Positions 36,663-45,670 of a DNA stretch of 64,000 nucleotides are shown piece after piece. The notes under the pieces were generated by a model. It searched no databases, was not told the origin of the DNA, and was given only the letters and a program-made list of their open reading frames with translations. The position numbers and the translations under genes were made by a program. The DNA is from Comamonas sp. KCTC 72670 (GTDB lineage Bacteria; Myxococcota; Myxococcia; Myxococcales; Myxococcaceae), in NCBI GenBank assembly GCA_014656495.1, contig BNCN01000002.1, positions 248,001 through 312,000 of the forward strand, written 5' to 3'. Each line of letters starts with the position of its first letter. The stretch's first letter is position 1.

Positions 36663-38002
36663 GCTCAGCCCGCATCCTCGTCGTCGATGATGACCCGCAG
36701 GCCCGTGACCTGCTCCAGCGCCTGCTGGGCCCCCTGGGCGCGGTGACGCAGGCCCCGGACCCTCGCCGCGCCACCGAGCGCATCGCGGAGGGCGCCTTCG
36801 ACCTGGTCCTCACGGACATGGCCATGCCCGAGCCCGGGGATGGCCTCAAGGTGCTCCACGAGGTGAAGACGCAGCTCCCGGACACGCCGGTGGTGGTGGT
36901 GACGGCCTTCGGCAACATCGAGGGCGCGCTCGACAGCATCCAGCAGGGCGCCTTCGACTACCTGGCCAAGCCCTTCGACGTGGACGCGATCCTGCGCGTG
37001 GCGCGGCGCGCGCTGGAGCAGAAGCGGCTGGTGGAGGAGAACCGCTCGCTGCGCCAGCAGGTGGAGCGGGGCTCGCCGATGCTGGTGGGCCGCAGCGCCG
37101 CGCTGCTGGAGGTGTACAAGCAGGTGGCGCGCGCGGCGGCCAGCAACGTGCCGGTGCTGATTACGGGCGAGACGGGCACGGGCAAGGAGATGGTGGCGCG
37201 CGCGCTGCACAAGCGCTCGCCGCGCATGAACGGGCCCTTCATCCCCGTGGACTGCGGCGCCATCACGGAGTCGCTGATGGAGAGCGAGCTCTTCGGCCAC
37301 GCGAAGGGCAGCTTCACCGGCGCGTCCGGCACGCGGCGGGGCGTCTTCGAGGAGGCCAGCGGCGGCACGCTCTTCCTGGACGAGATTGGCGACGTGGGCA
37401 TGAAGGTGCAGTCGCAGCTCTTGCGCGTGCTCCAGGAGGGCGAAATCCGCCGCGTGGGCGAGAGCATCCCCGTGAAGGTGGACGTGCGCGTGGTGGCGGC
37501 CACCAACAAGGACCTCAAGGCGCGCGTGGCCGAGGGGCTCTTCCGGGAGGATTTGCTGTACCGCCTGGACGTGGTGCACCTGCACCTGCCGCCGCTGCGC
37601 GAGCGCAGCGAGGACATCCCCGCGCTGGTGGAGCACTTCGCCGGACGGCATGCGCGCGGCGGCGTGCGGCCGGTGGTGACGCCGGAGGCCAACGCGCGCC
37701 TGGCGGCCTATGACTGGCCCGGCAACGTGCGGCAGTTGGAGAACGTGGTGGCCCGGGCGCTGGCGCTCAACGTGACGGGCGTGCTGGGGCCCCAGGACTT
37801 CCCGGAGCCCATTGGCGACGCGTCCACCCCGAAGATGGCCGGACTCGCGGGCGACATGCCGAGCCTGGCCGAGCTGTCGCGCCGCTACGCCGCGCAGGTG
37901 CTGCAGCACGTGGGTGGCAACAAGAGCGAGGCGGCGCGGCTGCTCGATGTGGACCGCAAGACGCTCTACAAGCTGCTGGAGGCCGCGGAGGGCGAGTCGT
38001 AG
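36659..38002 (+). CDS. NtrC-family sigma-54-dependent response regulator
   Basis: A 447-residue protein. The receiver domain has D10-D12 and the phosphorylation site D53 (VLTDMAMP). The AAA+ domain has Walker A GETGTGKE, Walker [12 protein letters not shown], and the sigma-54 contact loop GSFTGA in ESELFGHAKGSFTGA, a Ser variant of GAFTGA. The C-terminal Fis-type helix-turn-helix (NKSEAARLLDVDRKTLYKLL) binds enhancers. It activates sigma-54 promoters on signal from the upstream kinase. A good -24/-12 site lies nearby at 34480-34495, but there is no evidence for a link. Confidence 0.93.
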   Translation: MSSARILVVDDDPQARDLLQRLLGPLGAVTQAPDPRRATERIAEGAFDLVLTDMAMPEPGDGLKVLHEVKTQLPDTPVVVVTAFGNIEGALDSIQQGAFDYLAKPFDVDAILRVARRALEQKRLVEENRSLRQQVERGSPMLVGRSAALLEVYKQVARAAASNVPVLITGETGTGKEMVARALHKRSPRMNGPFIPVDCGAITESLMESELFGHAKGSFTGASGTRRGVFEEASGGTLFLDEIGDVGMKVQSQLLRVLQEGEIRRVGESIPVKVDVRVVAATNKDLKARVAEGLFREDLLYRLDVVHLHLPPLRERSEDIPALVEHFAGRHARGGVRPVVTPEANARLAAYDWPGNVRQLENVVARALALNVTGVLGPQDFPEPIGDASTPKMAGLAGDMPSLAELSRRYAAQVLQHVGGNKSEAARLLDVDRKTLYKLLEAAEGES

Positions 38003-38024
38003 CCGCGCTCGCCCGGGGCCTGGG

Positions 38025-38348
38025 TCAGCTCACGACGCCGAGCATCTCTCGAATCTGGCGCAGCAGCTCGATTTCGGCCGCGTGCACGGTGCCGTCGCTC
38101 GTGATGAGCGCCTTGGCCTCCTTGATGACGGCGGCCGGGTCGCCGCGCAGGATGCCCATGTTGGGCGGGGGCAGGGGCTCGCCATTCTGGAGACAGCGCG
38201 TCAGCGCGGCCAGCTCCGGCAGCGGCACGCTCATGCCGCGCGCGGTGTCCATGATGTGCTCAATCTCGGAGCGGGCGACGCTGCCGTCGACGGTGGCGAT
38301 TTGAAGCAGCAGCTTGAGGACTTCGACGTGGAACTGTTCGGGACCCAT
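38025..38348 (-). CDS. TerB-like small helical protein
   Basis: A 107-residue protein. I chose the ATG at 38348 over an in-frame start at 38444 that would overlap the SDR gene. Two similar acidic helical halves are seen: LLLQIATVDGSVARSEIEHI and ALITSDGTVHAAEIELLRQI. Each has the D-G-x-V/H-x-x-E-I/L pattern of TerB/DUF533-like domains, which bind metal or membranes in tellurite-resistance type systems. It is cytoplasmic. It is convergent with the response regulator gene. The function is unknown. Confidence 0.65.
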   Translation of the reverse strand: MGPEQFHVEVLKLLLQIATVDGSVARSEIEHIMDTARGMSVPLPELAALTRCLQNGEPLPPPNMGILRGDPAAVIKEAKALITSDGTVHAAEIELLRQIREMLGVVS

Positions 38349-38440
38349 GCCCTTCAGGCTGGCCTGTCCTGGAACCCACGTCCACCTTGTTGCGCCGGGG
38401 CCGGCCCGTGGACCGGGCCCCATGACGCATCGCGTACGGC

Positions 38441-40021
38441 TCACCAGTTGGTGTGCTTGTAGTCCTTGAAGAAGTTGCCCCAGACGAACTCGCCCGCGTT
38501 CTCCGACGCCATGATGGGGTCCACCACGCGCGCGGCGCCGTCGACGATGTCCAGGGGCGGCTGGAAGTCCAGCTCCTGCACCTTGCGCTCCGCGTGCTGC
38601 GCGGGGTCCTCGTCGGTGACCCAGCCGGTGTCCACCGCGTTCATGTAGATGTTGTCGCGGGCGTAGTCCGGCGCGGAGGTCAGCGTCATCATGTTGAGCG
38701 CCGCCTTCGCCATGTTCGTGTGCGGGTGCTTGTCCGTCTTGGTGCCGCGCGAGAAGCTGCCCTCCATCGCGGAGACGTTGACCACGTGGCCGGGGGACGA
38801 GCGGTCCCGCATCATCAGCGGCTTCAGCTTCCCGCAGAGGATGAAGGGCGCCACCGCGTTGATGAGGTGGACCTCCAGCATCTCCGCCGTCTGGACGTCG
38901 GCGAGCTTCAGGCGCCAGGAGTTGGTCTCCCGCAGGTCCACCTGCTGCAGGTCCGCGTCCAGCTTGCCCTCGGGGAAGAGGGCGCGCACGTCGCCCTCGT
39001 GCTCCAGGGCGTAGGGCAGCATGGACAGCGCCGCGGACGAGTGGATGCCCAGCGCCGCGTCGCCGCTGCGCCAGGTGGTGGTCAGCTCGGAGCCGCCCGC
39101 CGCGCTGCCGGAGCCGAGGGCCGCGGGCTGCACGGTGGCGACGCAGGCCTCATGGCCCGACAGCAGCGCGCGCGCCGCCTTGGGCAGCTCGTCGCTGTGG
39201 CGCAGCTCGCCCGGCAGCAGGTGGCCGTAGAAGCCCGGCGGCCGGCGCACCGTCTGCGCGGCGTTGTTGATGAGGATGTCCAGCCGCTGGTGCGTCTGCT
39301 CGATGTACCTGGCGAACAGCTCCACGCTGGGCGCGTGCCGCAGGTCGAGCCCGTGGATTTGCAGCCGGTGGGACCAGTCCGCGAAGTCGGGCTCCTGGAC
39401 GTAGCGCTGCGCGGCGTCCTTGGGGAAGCGCGTGGTCGCGATGACGGCCGCGCCGGAGCGCAGCAGCATCAGGGACGCCTGGTAGCCAATCTTCACCCGG
39501 GCGCCGGTGATGAGCGCGACCTTGCCGCTCAGGTCGGCGCGCTGGGTGCGCTTGGCGTAGTTGAAGTCCGCGCACTCGATGCACATCGCGTCGTAGAAGA
39601 AGTGTAGCTTCCGGTACTCGGCCTTGCAGACGTAGCAGCGGCGGGGCTGCTCCAGGATGCGCTCCGGCCCGGCTTCCGTGGGGGGCGGCGGCGGCAGCGC
39701 CGGCACCGTGAAGATGGCGGAGCGGCGCAGGGTGCGAATCTCCGTCGTCGCCCGGACGATGCGGTCGTGCTCGCGCTTGGTCTTCTTCTTGTCCCGGCGC
39801 AGCGCCTTCTGCATCCGGGACTTGGTGTCGCGGTCCGGGTGCACCACGCGGCCCGCCGCCGCGAGGAAGGCGATGCGGTCCTCCTCGGGGAGGGTGGCCA
39901 TCAGGAAGCGGTCCGTGGCGATGGCCTCGAGGAGCTGGGTGGCGCGGCGCACTTCGTCCAGGGACAGCGGGGCGGGCGGCGTTTCGGATTCGGGGGGCGG
40001 AGCGGTCTCGGCGAGCTTCAT
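38441..40021 (-). CDS. SDR-fold protein with N-terminal helical and zinc-ribbon domains
   Basis: A 526-residue protein. Residues 1-100 are helical and charged. A zinc ribbon follows with C129-x2-C132 and C147-x2-C150. Residues 165-510 are a short-chain dehydrogenase fold: VALITGARVKIGYQASL (nucleotide-binding loop), LDILINNAAQT and HVVNVSAMEG. Where classical SDRs have YxxxK, this has T-N-M-A-K, so the catalytic tyrosine is replaced and the lysine kept. The TGxRVKIG loop also departs from TGxxxGxG. A family with this architecture exists, but its reaction is not known to me. Confidence 0.8.
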   Translation of the reverse strand: MKLAETAPPPESETPPAPLSLDEVRRATQLLEAIATDRFLMATLPEEDRIAFLAAAGRVVHPDRDTKSRMQKALRRDKKKTKREHDRIVRATTEIRTLRRSAIFTVPALPPPPPTEAGPERILEQPRRCYVCKAEYRKLHFFYDAMCIECADFNYAKRTQRADLSGKVALITGARVKIGYQASLMLLRSGAAVIATTRFPKDAAQRYVQEPDFADWSHRLQIHGLDLRHAPSVELFARYIEQTHQRLDILINNAAQTVRRPPGFYGHLLPGELRHSDELPKAARALLSGHEACVATVQPAALGSGSAAGGSELTTTWRSGDAALGIHSSAALSMLPYALEHEGDVRALFPEGKLDADLQQVDLRETNSWRLKLADVQTAEMLEVHLINAVAPFILCGKLKPLMMRDRSSPGHVVNVSAMEGSFSRGTKTDKHPHTNMAKAALNMMTLTSAPDYARDNIYMNAVDTGWVTDEDPAQHAERKVQELDFQPPLDIVDGAARVVDPIMASENAGEFVWGNFFKDYKHTNW

Positions 40022-40155
40022 CTCCCCCGCTGCATATCTTCCAGAGGGGGAGGGTGGAAAGAGGGGCGAAGGTCCAGGGCTCGGCGGGAGGGGAGGCGGC
40101 CACCCTGGCGCCCGGCACCGTGGGGCGATGCCTCCGGGGCGGAGGGCCCTTCTCG

Positions 40156-40261
40156 CGGCGCGGCGTCCTGGGGCCGCGGCCCGTGCTCACGAGCCCGCGC
40201 TCAGTCGTCCACGAGAAGCCACTCCCGGCGCGGTGTCGTGGGTCCGCGGCCCGTGCCCACG
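40156..40261. repeat. Imperfect 36-bp direct repeat, 70-bp period
   Basis: Units at 40156-40191 and 40226-40261 share 32 of 36 positions, with the common core CCGCGGCCCGTG. They lie upstream of the L,D-transpeptidase gene and could be paired regulator sites or a duplicated remnant. Confidence 0.6.
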
Positions 40262-40278
40262 TGGGGGTGTCTCACGGT

Positions 40279-40290
40279 GTTTCATGAAAC
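40279..40290. promoter_or_regulatory. 12-bp palindrome, possible operator
   Basis: GTTTCATGAAAC is perfectly self-complementary and lies 18 bp after the second direct repeat and 144 bp upstream of the transpeptidase ATG. Confidence 0.35.
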
Positions 40291-40433
40291 GGAGACGGAG
40301 CCTCCCATTCCGTTGCATGTGACAAGCGCCGTTGAGATGGCACGAATTGCCCACTCGCACGGAGCCGCACGCAGGCGCGCGCACCGTGGCCGACGTTGAG
40401 TGTGTCCGCGCTCCTCCGTACCGTGTCGGTTCC

Positions 40434-42527
40434 ATGCGACGTTGGCTTCCGCTCGTTCTGCTGCTGCCTGGAATCGCCTGCACGCCGCCTCACGGCCCGG
40501 AGGACCCCACGCCCGCTGTCTCCAGGGCGCGCGAGTCCCTGGCGCCAGGGGCGGACGTTCAGAAAGGGGCTGCGCCCACACGGGACAACCGCGCCGGCGA
40601 GGCCGTGACGGATTGGGCCCCGCACGACCCGCCTCGGAGTTCGTCGTCCGCGCCGGAGAGGCCCATGGCGCCTCCGGACTCGGCTCCCGGCTCGGAGGCC
40701 GCGACGGGGATGGCCTCCACCACGCCGGACCCGGGCCAGCGGTCGGTGTCGTCAGCGGGGGCGATGCCCGGCGGGGCCCCGCTGGCGAGCGCCTCCGCGA
40801 TGAACCCGGCGTCGCCGGGCGTCGCCGCCACTTCGGAGGCGCTCTACGCGGCCTGGCAGCGCACCCGCGCGGATGCGGGGCTGGACGGAGGCTCGGAGGT
40901 TTCCGCGAAGCAGCATCCCGGCGGAGGCGACCCGACGCGCCAGCAGGCGGCCCTGGGACACGGTGACGTGCCCGCCTTGTCCATCGACCCCGCGCTGGAC
41001 GAGCCCGTGCCGCCCGAGGACGAAGCGCTGCTCCTGGGTGGCGACGTCTCTCCCGAACAGCTCACCGTCATCCCCGACGCGTTGCACCCGGGCGAGGAAC
41101 TGGTGCTCGGTCCGGACGGCGAGCCCATCGACGACGCGGAGTCCCTGCTCGGCCCGGACGGCGAGCCGCTCGACGACACGGAATGGGCCCTGGGCCCCGA
41201 CGGCGAGCCGCTCGAGGACACGGGGCTGGTGCTCGACGACACCGACCCGGAGCGGACGGGCGCGGACGCGGGGACCGGCCTGGCGCCTCACGCCATCCCC
41301 TTCGCGCCCGACGCGGGCTCGCTGCGCGTCCGGCGGTCCATCGTCGTCCGGCAGGAGCCTCGCCAGAAGTCACCCGCCCTGGGCACCGTGGCGCAGGACA
41401 TGCGCGTCCGTTGGCAGGGGGAGACCGCGATACGCGGGCCGGACTGCGAGGCCTGGGTCCAGATAGAGCCGCGCGGCTGGGTCTGCGAACGCTACCTGGA
41501 GCCCAACTTCCGCGAGCCACGCGTCCGTGAACTCCCGAAGCTGCGCGAGGGCGAGCTGACGCCCGGTGTCTACGCGAGGGTGGTGGGCAAGCGCGTGCGC
41601 GCCTATCCGAGCCTCGCGCTGGCCCGCGCCCGGCGCAAAGGCGTGCTGCTGAAGGGCTCGGTGACGGTGCAGCTCCGAGGGCAGGTCCGCATCCGCCGCA
41701 AGACGTACTGGCGGACCGCGGATGGCCAGTACCTGGAGGCGCGCGTGCTCCGCGAGTACAGGCCCTCTGCCTTCGAGGGGGTGAACGCGGAGGCCATCGC
41801 GGAGCTGCCCCCGACGTTCGCCTGGGCCCAGTCGCGCGTCCGGCCCTCGGCTTCCGTGGAGGTGAGGGCCGCGCCCGACGCGAAGGCCGCGAGGGAGACG
41901 GTGTTGCCGCCGCGCACCCTGGTCGCGGTGAAGGAGCTGTCCGAGGACGGCCACTGGGTGAGCATCGCGGAGGGGCACTGGGTTGCGCGGGATGACCTGC
42001 ACGTGGCGTGGTTCACGCACGCGCCCCCCGAGGTGGCGCCGGGCTCCCGCTGGCTGGACGTGGACCTGGATGCGCAGGTGCTGGTGGCCTACGAAGGCGA
42101 GCGCCCGGTGTACGCGACGCTCATCTCCTCGGGGAAGCAGGGCACGGACACGCCGGAGGGGCTGTTCCGCATCTGGATCAAATTCGCGGAGGCGGACATG
42201 ACCGGCAGCGGCACCGCCGGCAATGAGACCTACCGCGTGGCCACCGTGCCGTGGACCATGTTCTTCCAGGACGACTACGCGCTGCACACGGCCTACTGGC
42301 ACGACCGCTTCGGCGAGCCGATGAGCCACGGCTGCGTCAACCTGTCGCCCAAGGACGCGCGCCTCCTCTACGCCTGGGCCGCGCCGGAGGTCCCCACGGG
42401 CTGGTCCATGGTCCACGCGACGGCGGACACGCCGGGCTCCTGGGTGCGCATCCGGGGGCAGGCGCGGCCCACGGGCAAGGCGGCTCGCAAGGTGGCGGTG
42501 GCCTCGACGCAGGTGGGCGCGCCTTGA
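40434..42527 (+). CDS. L,D-transpeptidase (YkuD) lipoprotein
   Basis: A 697-residue protein. The ATG at 40434 gives a lipoprotein signal (MRRWLPLVLLLPGIAC). Residues 20-270 are low-complexity and acidic. They include three tandem 14-residue units of the type LGPDGEPLDDTEW, starting at residue 224. Residues 300-530 look like SH3-like cell-wall binding modules (RVRRSIVVRQEPRQKSPALG; RVRPSASVEVRAAPDAKAA). The YkuD domain spans about 540-665 with the catalytic motif H..SHGCVN and C634. Such enzymes make 3-3 peptidoglycan cross-links or attach proteins to the wall in the periplasm. The longer in-frame start at 40332 is rejected. Confidence 0.88.
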   Translation: MRRWLPLVLLLPGIACTPPHGPEDPTPAVSRARESLAPGADVQKGAAPTRDNRAGEAVTDWAPHDPPRSSSSAPERPMAPPDSAPGSEAATGMASTTPDPGQRSVSSAGAMPGGAPLASASAMNPASPGVAATSEALYAAWQRTRADAGLDGGSEVSAKQHPGGGDPTRQQAALGHGDVPALSIDPALDEPVPPEDEALLLGGDVSPEQLTVIPDALHPGEELVLGPDGEPIDDAESLLGPDGEPLDDTEWALGPDGEPLEDTGLVLDDTDPERTGADAGTGLAPHAIPFAPDAGSLRVRRSIVVRQEPRQKSPALGTVAQDMRVRWQGETAIRGPDCEAWVQIEPRGWVCERYLEPNFREPRVRELPKLREGELTPGVYARVVGKRVRAYPSLALARARRKGVLLKGSVTVQLRGQVRIRRKTYWRTADGQYLEARVLREYRPSAFEGVNAEAIAELPPTFAWAQSRVRPSASVEVRAAPDAKAARETVLPPRTLVAVKELSEDGHWVSIAEGHWVARDDLHVAWFTHAPPEVAPGSRWLDVDLDAQVLVAYEGERPVYATLISSGKQGTDTPEGLFRIWIKFAEADMTGSGTAGNETYRVATVPWTMFFQDDYALHTAYWHDRFGEPMSHGCVNLSPKDARLLYAWAAPEVPTGWSMVHATADTPGSWVRIRGQARPTGKAARKVAVASTQVGAP
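41103..41228 (+). repeat. Three tandem 42-bp coding repeats
   Basis: Units at 41103-41144, 41145-41186 and 41187-41228 encode 14-residue acidic repeats (GPDGEPIDDAES, GPDGEPLDDTEW, GPDGEPLEDTGL). The copy number may vary between strains. Confidence 0.7.
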
Positions 42528-42536
42528 AGCGCGCCC
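42515..42536. terminator. Candidate bidirectional terminator hairpin
   Basis: GGGCGCGC and GCGCGCCC form an 8-bp all-GC stem with a 6-nt loop that includes the stop codon of the transpeptidase gene. It lies between convergent genes. Confidence 0.45.
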
Positions 42537-42542
42537 GCGCCG

Positions 42543-42956
42543 TCAGCCCACCACGGACACGGTGACGCGGCGCCGGTGCGGTGACGTCCGGTGCTCCCAG
42601 ACGTAGACGCCCTGCCACGTCCCCAGGTCCGCGCGGCCGTCCTTCACGGGGATGTTCAGCGAGTTCTGCGTGAGCACCGTGCGCACGTGCGCCGGCATGT
42701 CGTCCGGCCCCTCCGCGTCATGGACGAAGAGCGGGTCTCCGTCCTTCACCAGGCGCGAGAAGAAGGACTCCAAGTCGCGGCGCACGTCCGGGTCCGCGTT
42801 CTCACACAGGAGCAGCGACGCGCTCGTGTGGTGGAGGAACACGGTGCACAGGCCCTGCCGGGCGCCGCTCTCCGCCACCGCCCGCTGGACGTCCGCGGTG
42901 ATGTCGGTGAAGCCGCGCCCCCGGTTGGACACCGTGAACTCCCGCGCGTGGAACAT
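42543..42956 (-). CDS. yjbQ: YjbQ/UPF0047 family protein
   Basis: A 137-residue protein of typical family length. The signature FLHHTSASLLLCENADPDV and the end motif GTWQGVYVWEHR are clear. E. coli YjbQ has weak thiamine-phosphate synthase activity, but the true role of the family is uncertain. The conserved histidines, cysteine and acidic residues form a small-molecule or metal pocket. It is the last gene of a three-gene operon, 3 bp after the esterase gene. Confidence 0.88.
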   Translation of the reverse strand: MFHAREFTVSNRGRGFTDITADVQRAVAESGARQGLCTVFLHHTSASLLLCENADPDVRRDLESFFSRLVKDGDPLFVHDAEGPDDMPAHVRTVLTQNSLNIPVKDGRADLGTWQGVYVWEHRTSPHRRRVTVSVVG

Positions 42957-42959
42957 GGC

Positions 42960-43696
42960 TCAGGGCTCCTTCACGCGCGCGGCGAGGAAGGCGGCCAGGG
43001 CCTCCAGCTCCTCGGTGACGATGGCGTGCGGCATGTCGTAGGCGTGGAAGTCCACCGTGAGGCCGGATGCCACGAACAGGTCGCGCAGCCGCTCCGCGGA
43101 GGACAGGGGCAGCAGCGGGTCGCCGCGTCCGTGCGCCTGGAACACCGGCAGGCCCTTGCGGCCCTCGGCGCGCTTGCGCCACTCCGGCTCCGACGTCAGG
43201 GTGCCGGAGAGGATGGCCAGGCCCGCGACGGGCTCGTCGAGCCGCAGGGCGACGTCCGTGGACACCATGCCGCCCTGGCTGAAGCCACCCAGGACGATGC
43301 GTCCATAGGGCAGCTTCATGGTGGTGCTGACCGCCTCCACCACGCTCATCAGGGCCCGTCGCGCGGCAGGCATGCCCGGGGGGACGTCGCGGGCGAACGC
43401 CTCCCAGTCGCGCTGCTCCCCCCGCATCACCGCGTCGGGCAGGGGGAACCAGGCGCGCCCTCCGTAGGCATACGCCAGGGGCGCGCCCGGGAAGACGAAC
43501 CGCACGCGCTGCGCCAGCACGGGCTGCAGCGCCATCAACTCCGGCCCCAGGGGCACCAGGTCGGTGGCGGGTGCGCCCAGGCCGTGGGAGAGGATGACCA
43601 CCAGGTCGGGCGTCGCGCCCTCGGGGAGCGCGTCGACGATGCGGCAGTCCAGCTCTCCCAGCCGGGCGGCCACGTGGTGCAGCTTGCGCTCCATCG

Positions 43697-43700
<4 letters not shown>
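42960..43700 (-). CDS. Carboxylesterase/phospholipase family hydrolase
   Basis: A 246-residue alpha/beta hydrolase of the YpfH/acyl-protein-thioesterase type. The triad is S141 in GGFSQGG, D194 (HGRGDPLLP) and H225 (DMPHAI). The oxyanion segment is VILSHGLGA. A GTG start at 43700 overlaps the stop of the cyclophilin gene (GTGA); an ATG at 43694 is an alternative. No signal peptide is present, so it is cytoplasmic. The substrate is unknown; carboxylic esters or acyl-proteins are likely from the family. Confidence 0.85.
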
Positions 43701-44428
<728 letters not shown>

Positions 44429-44616
44429 GGCGCGCGGACATTAGCCCAAGTCTGATGGATTCCAGGGGCTTGCGTGGAGGGGCGCCGGTTTCTGTCCGGT
44501 ACTGGGAGTGGAAATCGGCACGGTCTGCGAGTCCGGACGCAACTCTTTTCCGGATTTGCCGATGATCGGGCTAGAGCATTCGCAAGCCCTTCAAGAATTT
44601 CGCAGGAGCACACCCC

Positions 44617-45582
44617 ATGGCGCCTCCCATTCGTCGCAACGAGCCCCGTCCCGTTCCGCCGCCCCCCGCGCCGGCACGCCCGGCTCCGCCGCCCCCGCCG
44701 CCGCCTCCGGCGCGCACGGAGGCCCGTCCGGCGCAGGGCGACCGCTTCGAGGCCGCCGCGGGACAGGTGGCCCGGGCCGCCAACGGCGTGCGCTCCGTTT
44801 CGGATGGCATCGCCGCCACGCAGGTGCGTGACGCCTTCGGGCCGCGCCGCTTCGGCCCCGTCAACCTGCCGGGTGGCAGCGGCCGCGTCGTCGAGGGCGC
44901 GAACACCGCGCTGTCGCGTGGCGCGGGCGCGGTCAGCCTCGCGGCCAACGTCGCGCAGCTGCCGGGCGCGGGTTACCTCGCGGCCCGTGACGTGCGTGAG
45001 GCCATCCGCAACCCGAACGCGGACACCATCCGCCAGGCGGCGGGCTCCACGGCGGGCGCCGCCTCCACGGCGCTGACGGCGACGCGGGACGGCCTGAACC
45101 TCGCGGGCAACGTCAGCAACTACCGCGCCGCCACCAGCGCCGCGCGCACCGCGTTCACCGAGGCGGCCCCGGACGCCGCCCGCGCCGTGGCCAACCGCGT
45201 CGCCACCACGGCCGCCAACACGGCGCTGGAAGGCGCGTCGCGTCAGGTCGTGCGCCGCGCTGCCGCCGAGGTCGCCGAGCGCGGGCTGGAGGGCGCCGCG
45301 CGCGCCGCCGGCACCGCCGCGCGGGGTGCGCTGGCGGGCGGTGGCACCGCGGTGGCTCGCGCCGCCGGCCGCTTCGCGCCGGGCCTCAACGTCGCCATCG
45401 CCGCCGCGGACACGGCCGTCGCCGTGAGCACCATCGCGGACCCGAACGCCTCGGCGGGCAAGAAGATTACCGCGGGAGTGACGGCGCTGGGCTCCATCGC
45501 CGCCGCCACCAACATCCCGGTGGTGAGCCAGGTGGGCGCGGCCGTCTCCACGGTGTCGAGCTTCATCGGCTCCTTCTTCTAA
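44617..45582 (+). CDS. Ala/Gly-rich protein with Pro-rich N-terminus, function unknown
   Basis: A 321-residue protein. CAGGAG precedes the ATG. Residues 1-45 are very rich in Pro (PARPAPPPPPPPPARTE). The rest is a series of Ala-rich amphipathic helices with basic residues (ARTAFTEAAPDAARAVANRV; ARAAGTAARGALAGGGTAVA). The last 75 residues contain glycine-zipper-like hydrophobic segments (LNVAIAAADTAVAVS; GVTALGSIAAATNIPVVSQV). No signal peptide or catalytic motif is visible. The pattern could suit a membrane-inserting or secreted effector, or a structural protein, but I cannot decide. A strong hairpin follows. Confidence 0.6.
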   Translation: MAPPIRRNEPRPVPPPPAPARPAPPPPPPPPARTEARPAQGDRFEAAAGQVARAANGVRSVSDGIAATQVRDAFGPRRFGPVNLPGGSGRVVEGANTALSRGAGAVSLAANVAQLPGAGYLAARDVREAIRNPNADTIRQAAGSTAGAASTALTATRDGLNLAGNVSNYRAATSAARTAFTEAAPDAARAVANRVATTAANTALEGASRQVVRRAAAEVAERGLEGAARAAGTAARGALAGGGTAVARAAGRFAPGLNVAIAAADTAVAVSTIADPNASAGKKITAGVTALGSIAAATNIPVVSQVGAAVSTVSSFIGSFF

Positions 45583-45604
45583 GAAGCGCCGCGTCGTCAT
45601 TCCC

Positions 45605-45639
45605 AACGCTCCGGGGGGCTTCGGTCCTCCCGGAGCGTT
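45605..45639 (+). terminator. Strong stem-loop terminator candidate
   Basis: AACGCTCCGGG and CCCGGAGCGTT form a perfect 11-bp stem, 23 bp after the stop of the Ala-rich gene; the loop can pair further around TTCGG. No T-tract follows, so it may end transcription with Rho or protect the 3' end. Confidence 0.55.
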
Positions 45640-45670
45640 GTGCTATCCGAGGGGGACGGGAGCGAGAACC

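Larger units (their letters stand above)
40022..40433. other. 412-bp intergenic region with direct repeat and palindrome
   Basis: It separates divergent genes. No gene is supported. It holds an imperfect direct repeat (40156-40191 and 40226-40261) and a 12-bp palindrome (40279-40290), described separately. No clear promoter was found for the transpeptidase gene. Confidence 0.5.

Noticed and set aside
40338-40350. TGGCACGAATTGC as a sigma-54 promoter
   Set aside because: GG and GC are only 8 bases apart; sigma-54 needs 10.
40332-40433. N-terminal extension of the L,D-transpeptidase
   Set aside because: The ATG at 40434 gives a clean lipoprotein signal; the extension would bury it.
44517-44528. 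GGCACGGTCTGC before the Ala-rich gene as a sigma-54 site
   Set aside because: Spacing between GG and GC is 8 bases and the leading T is missing.
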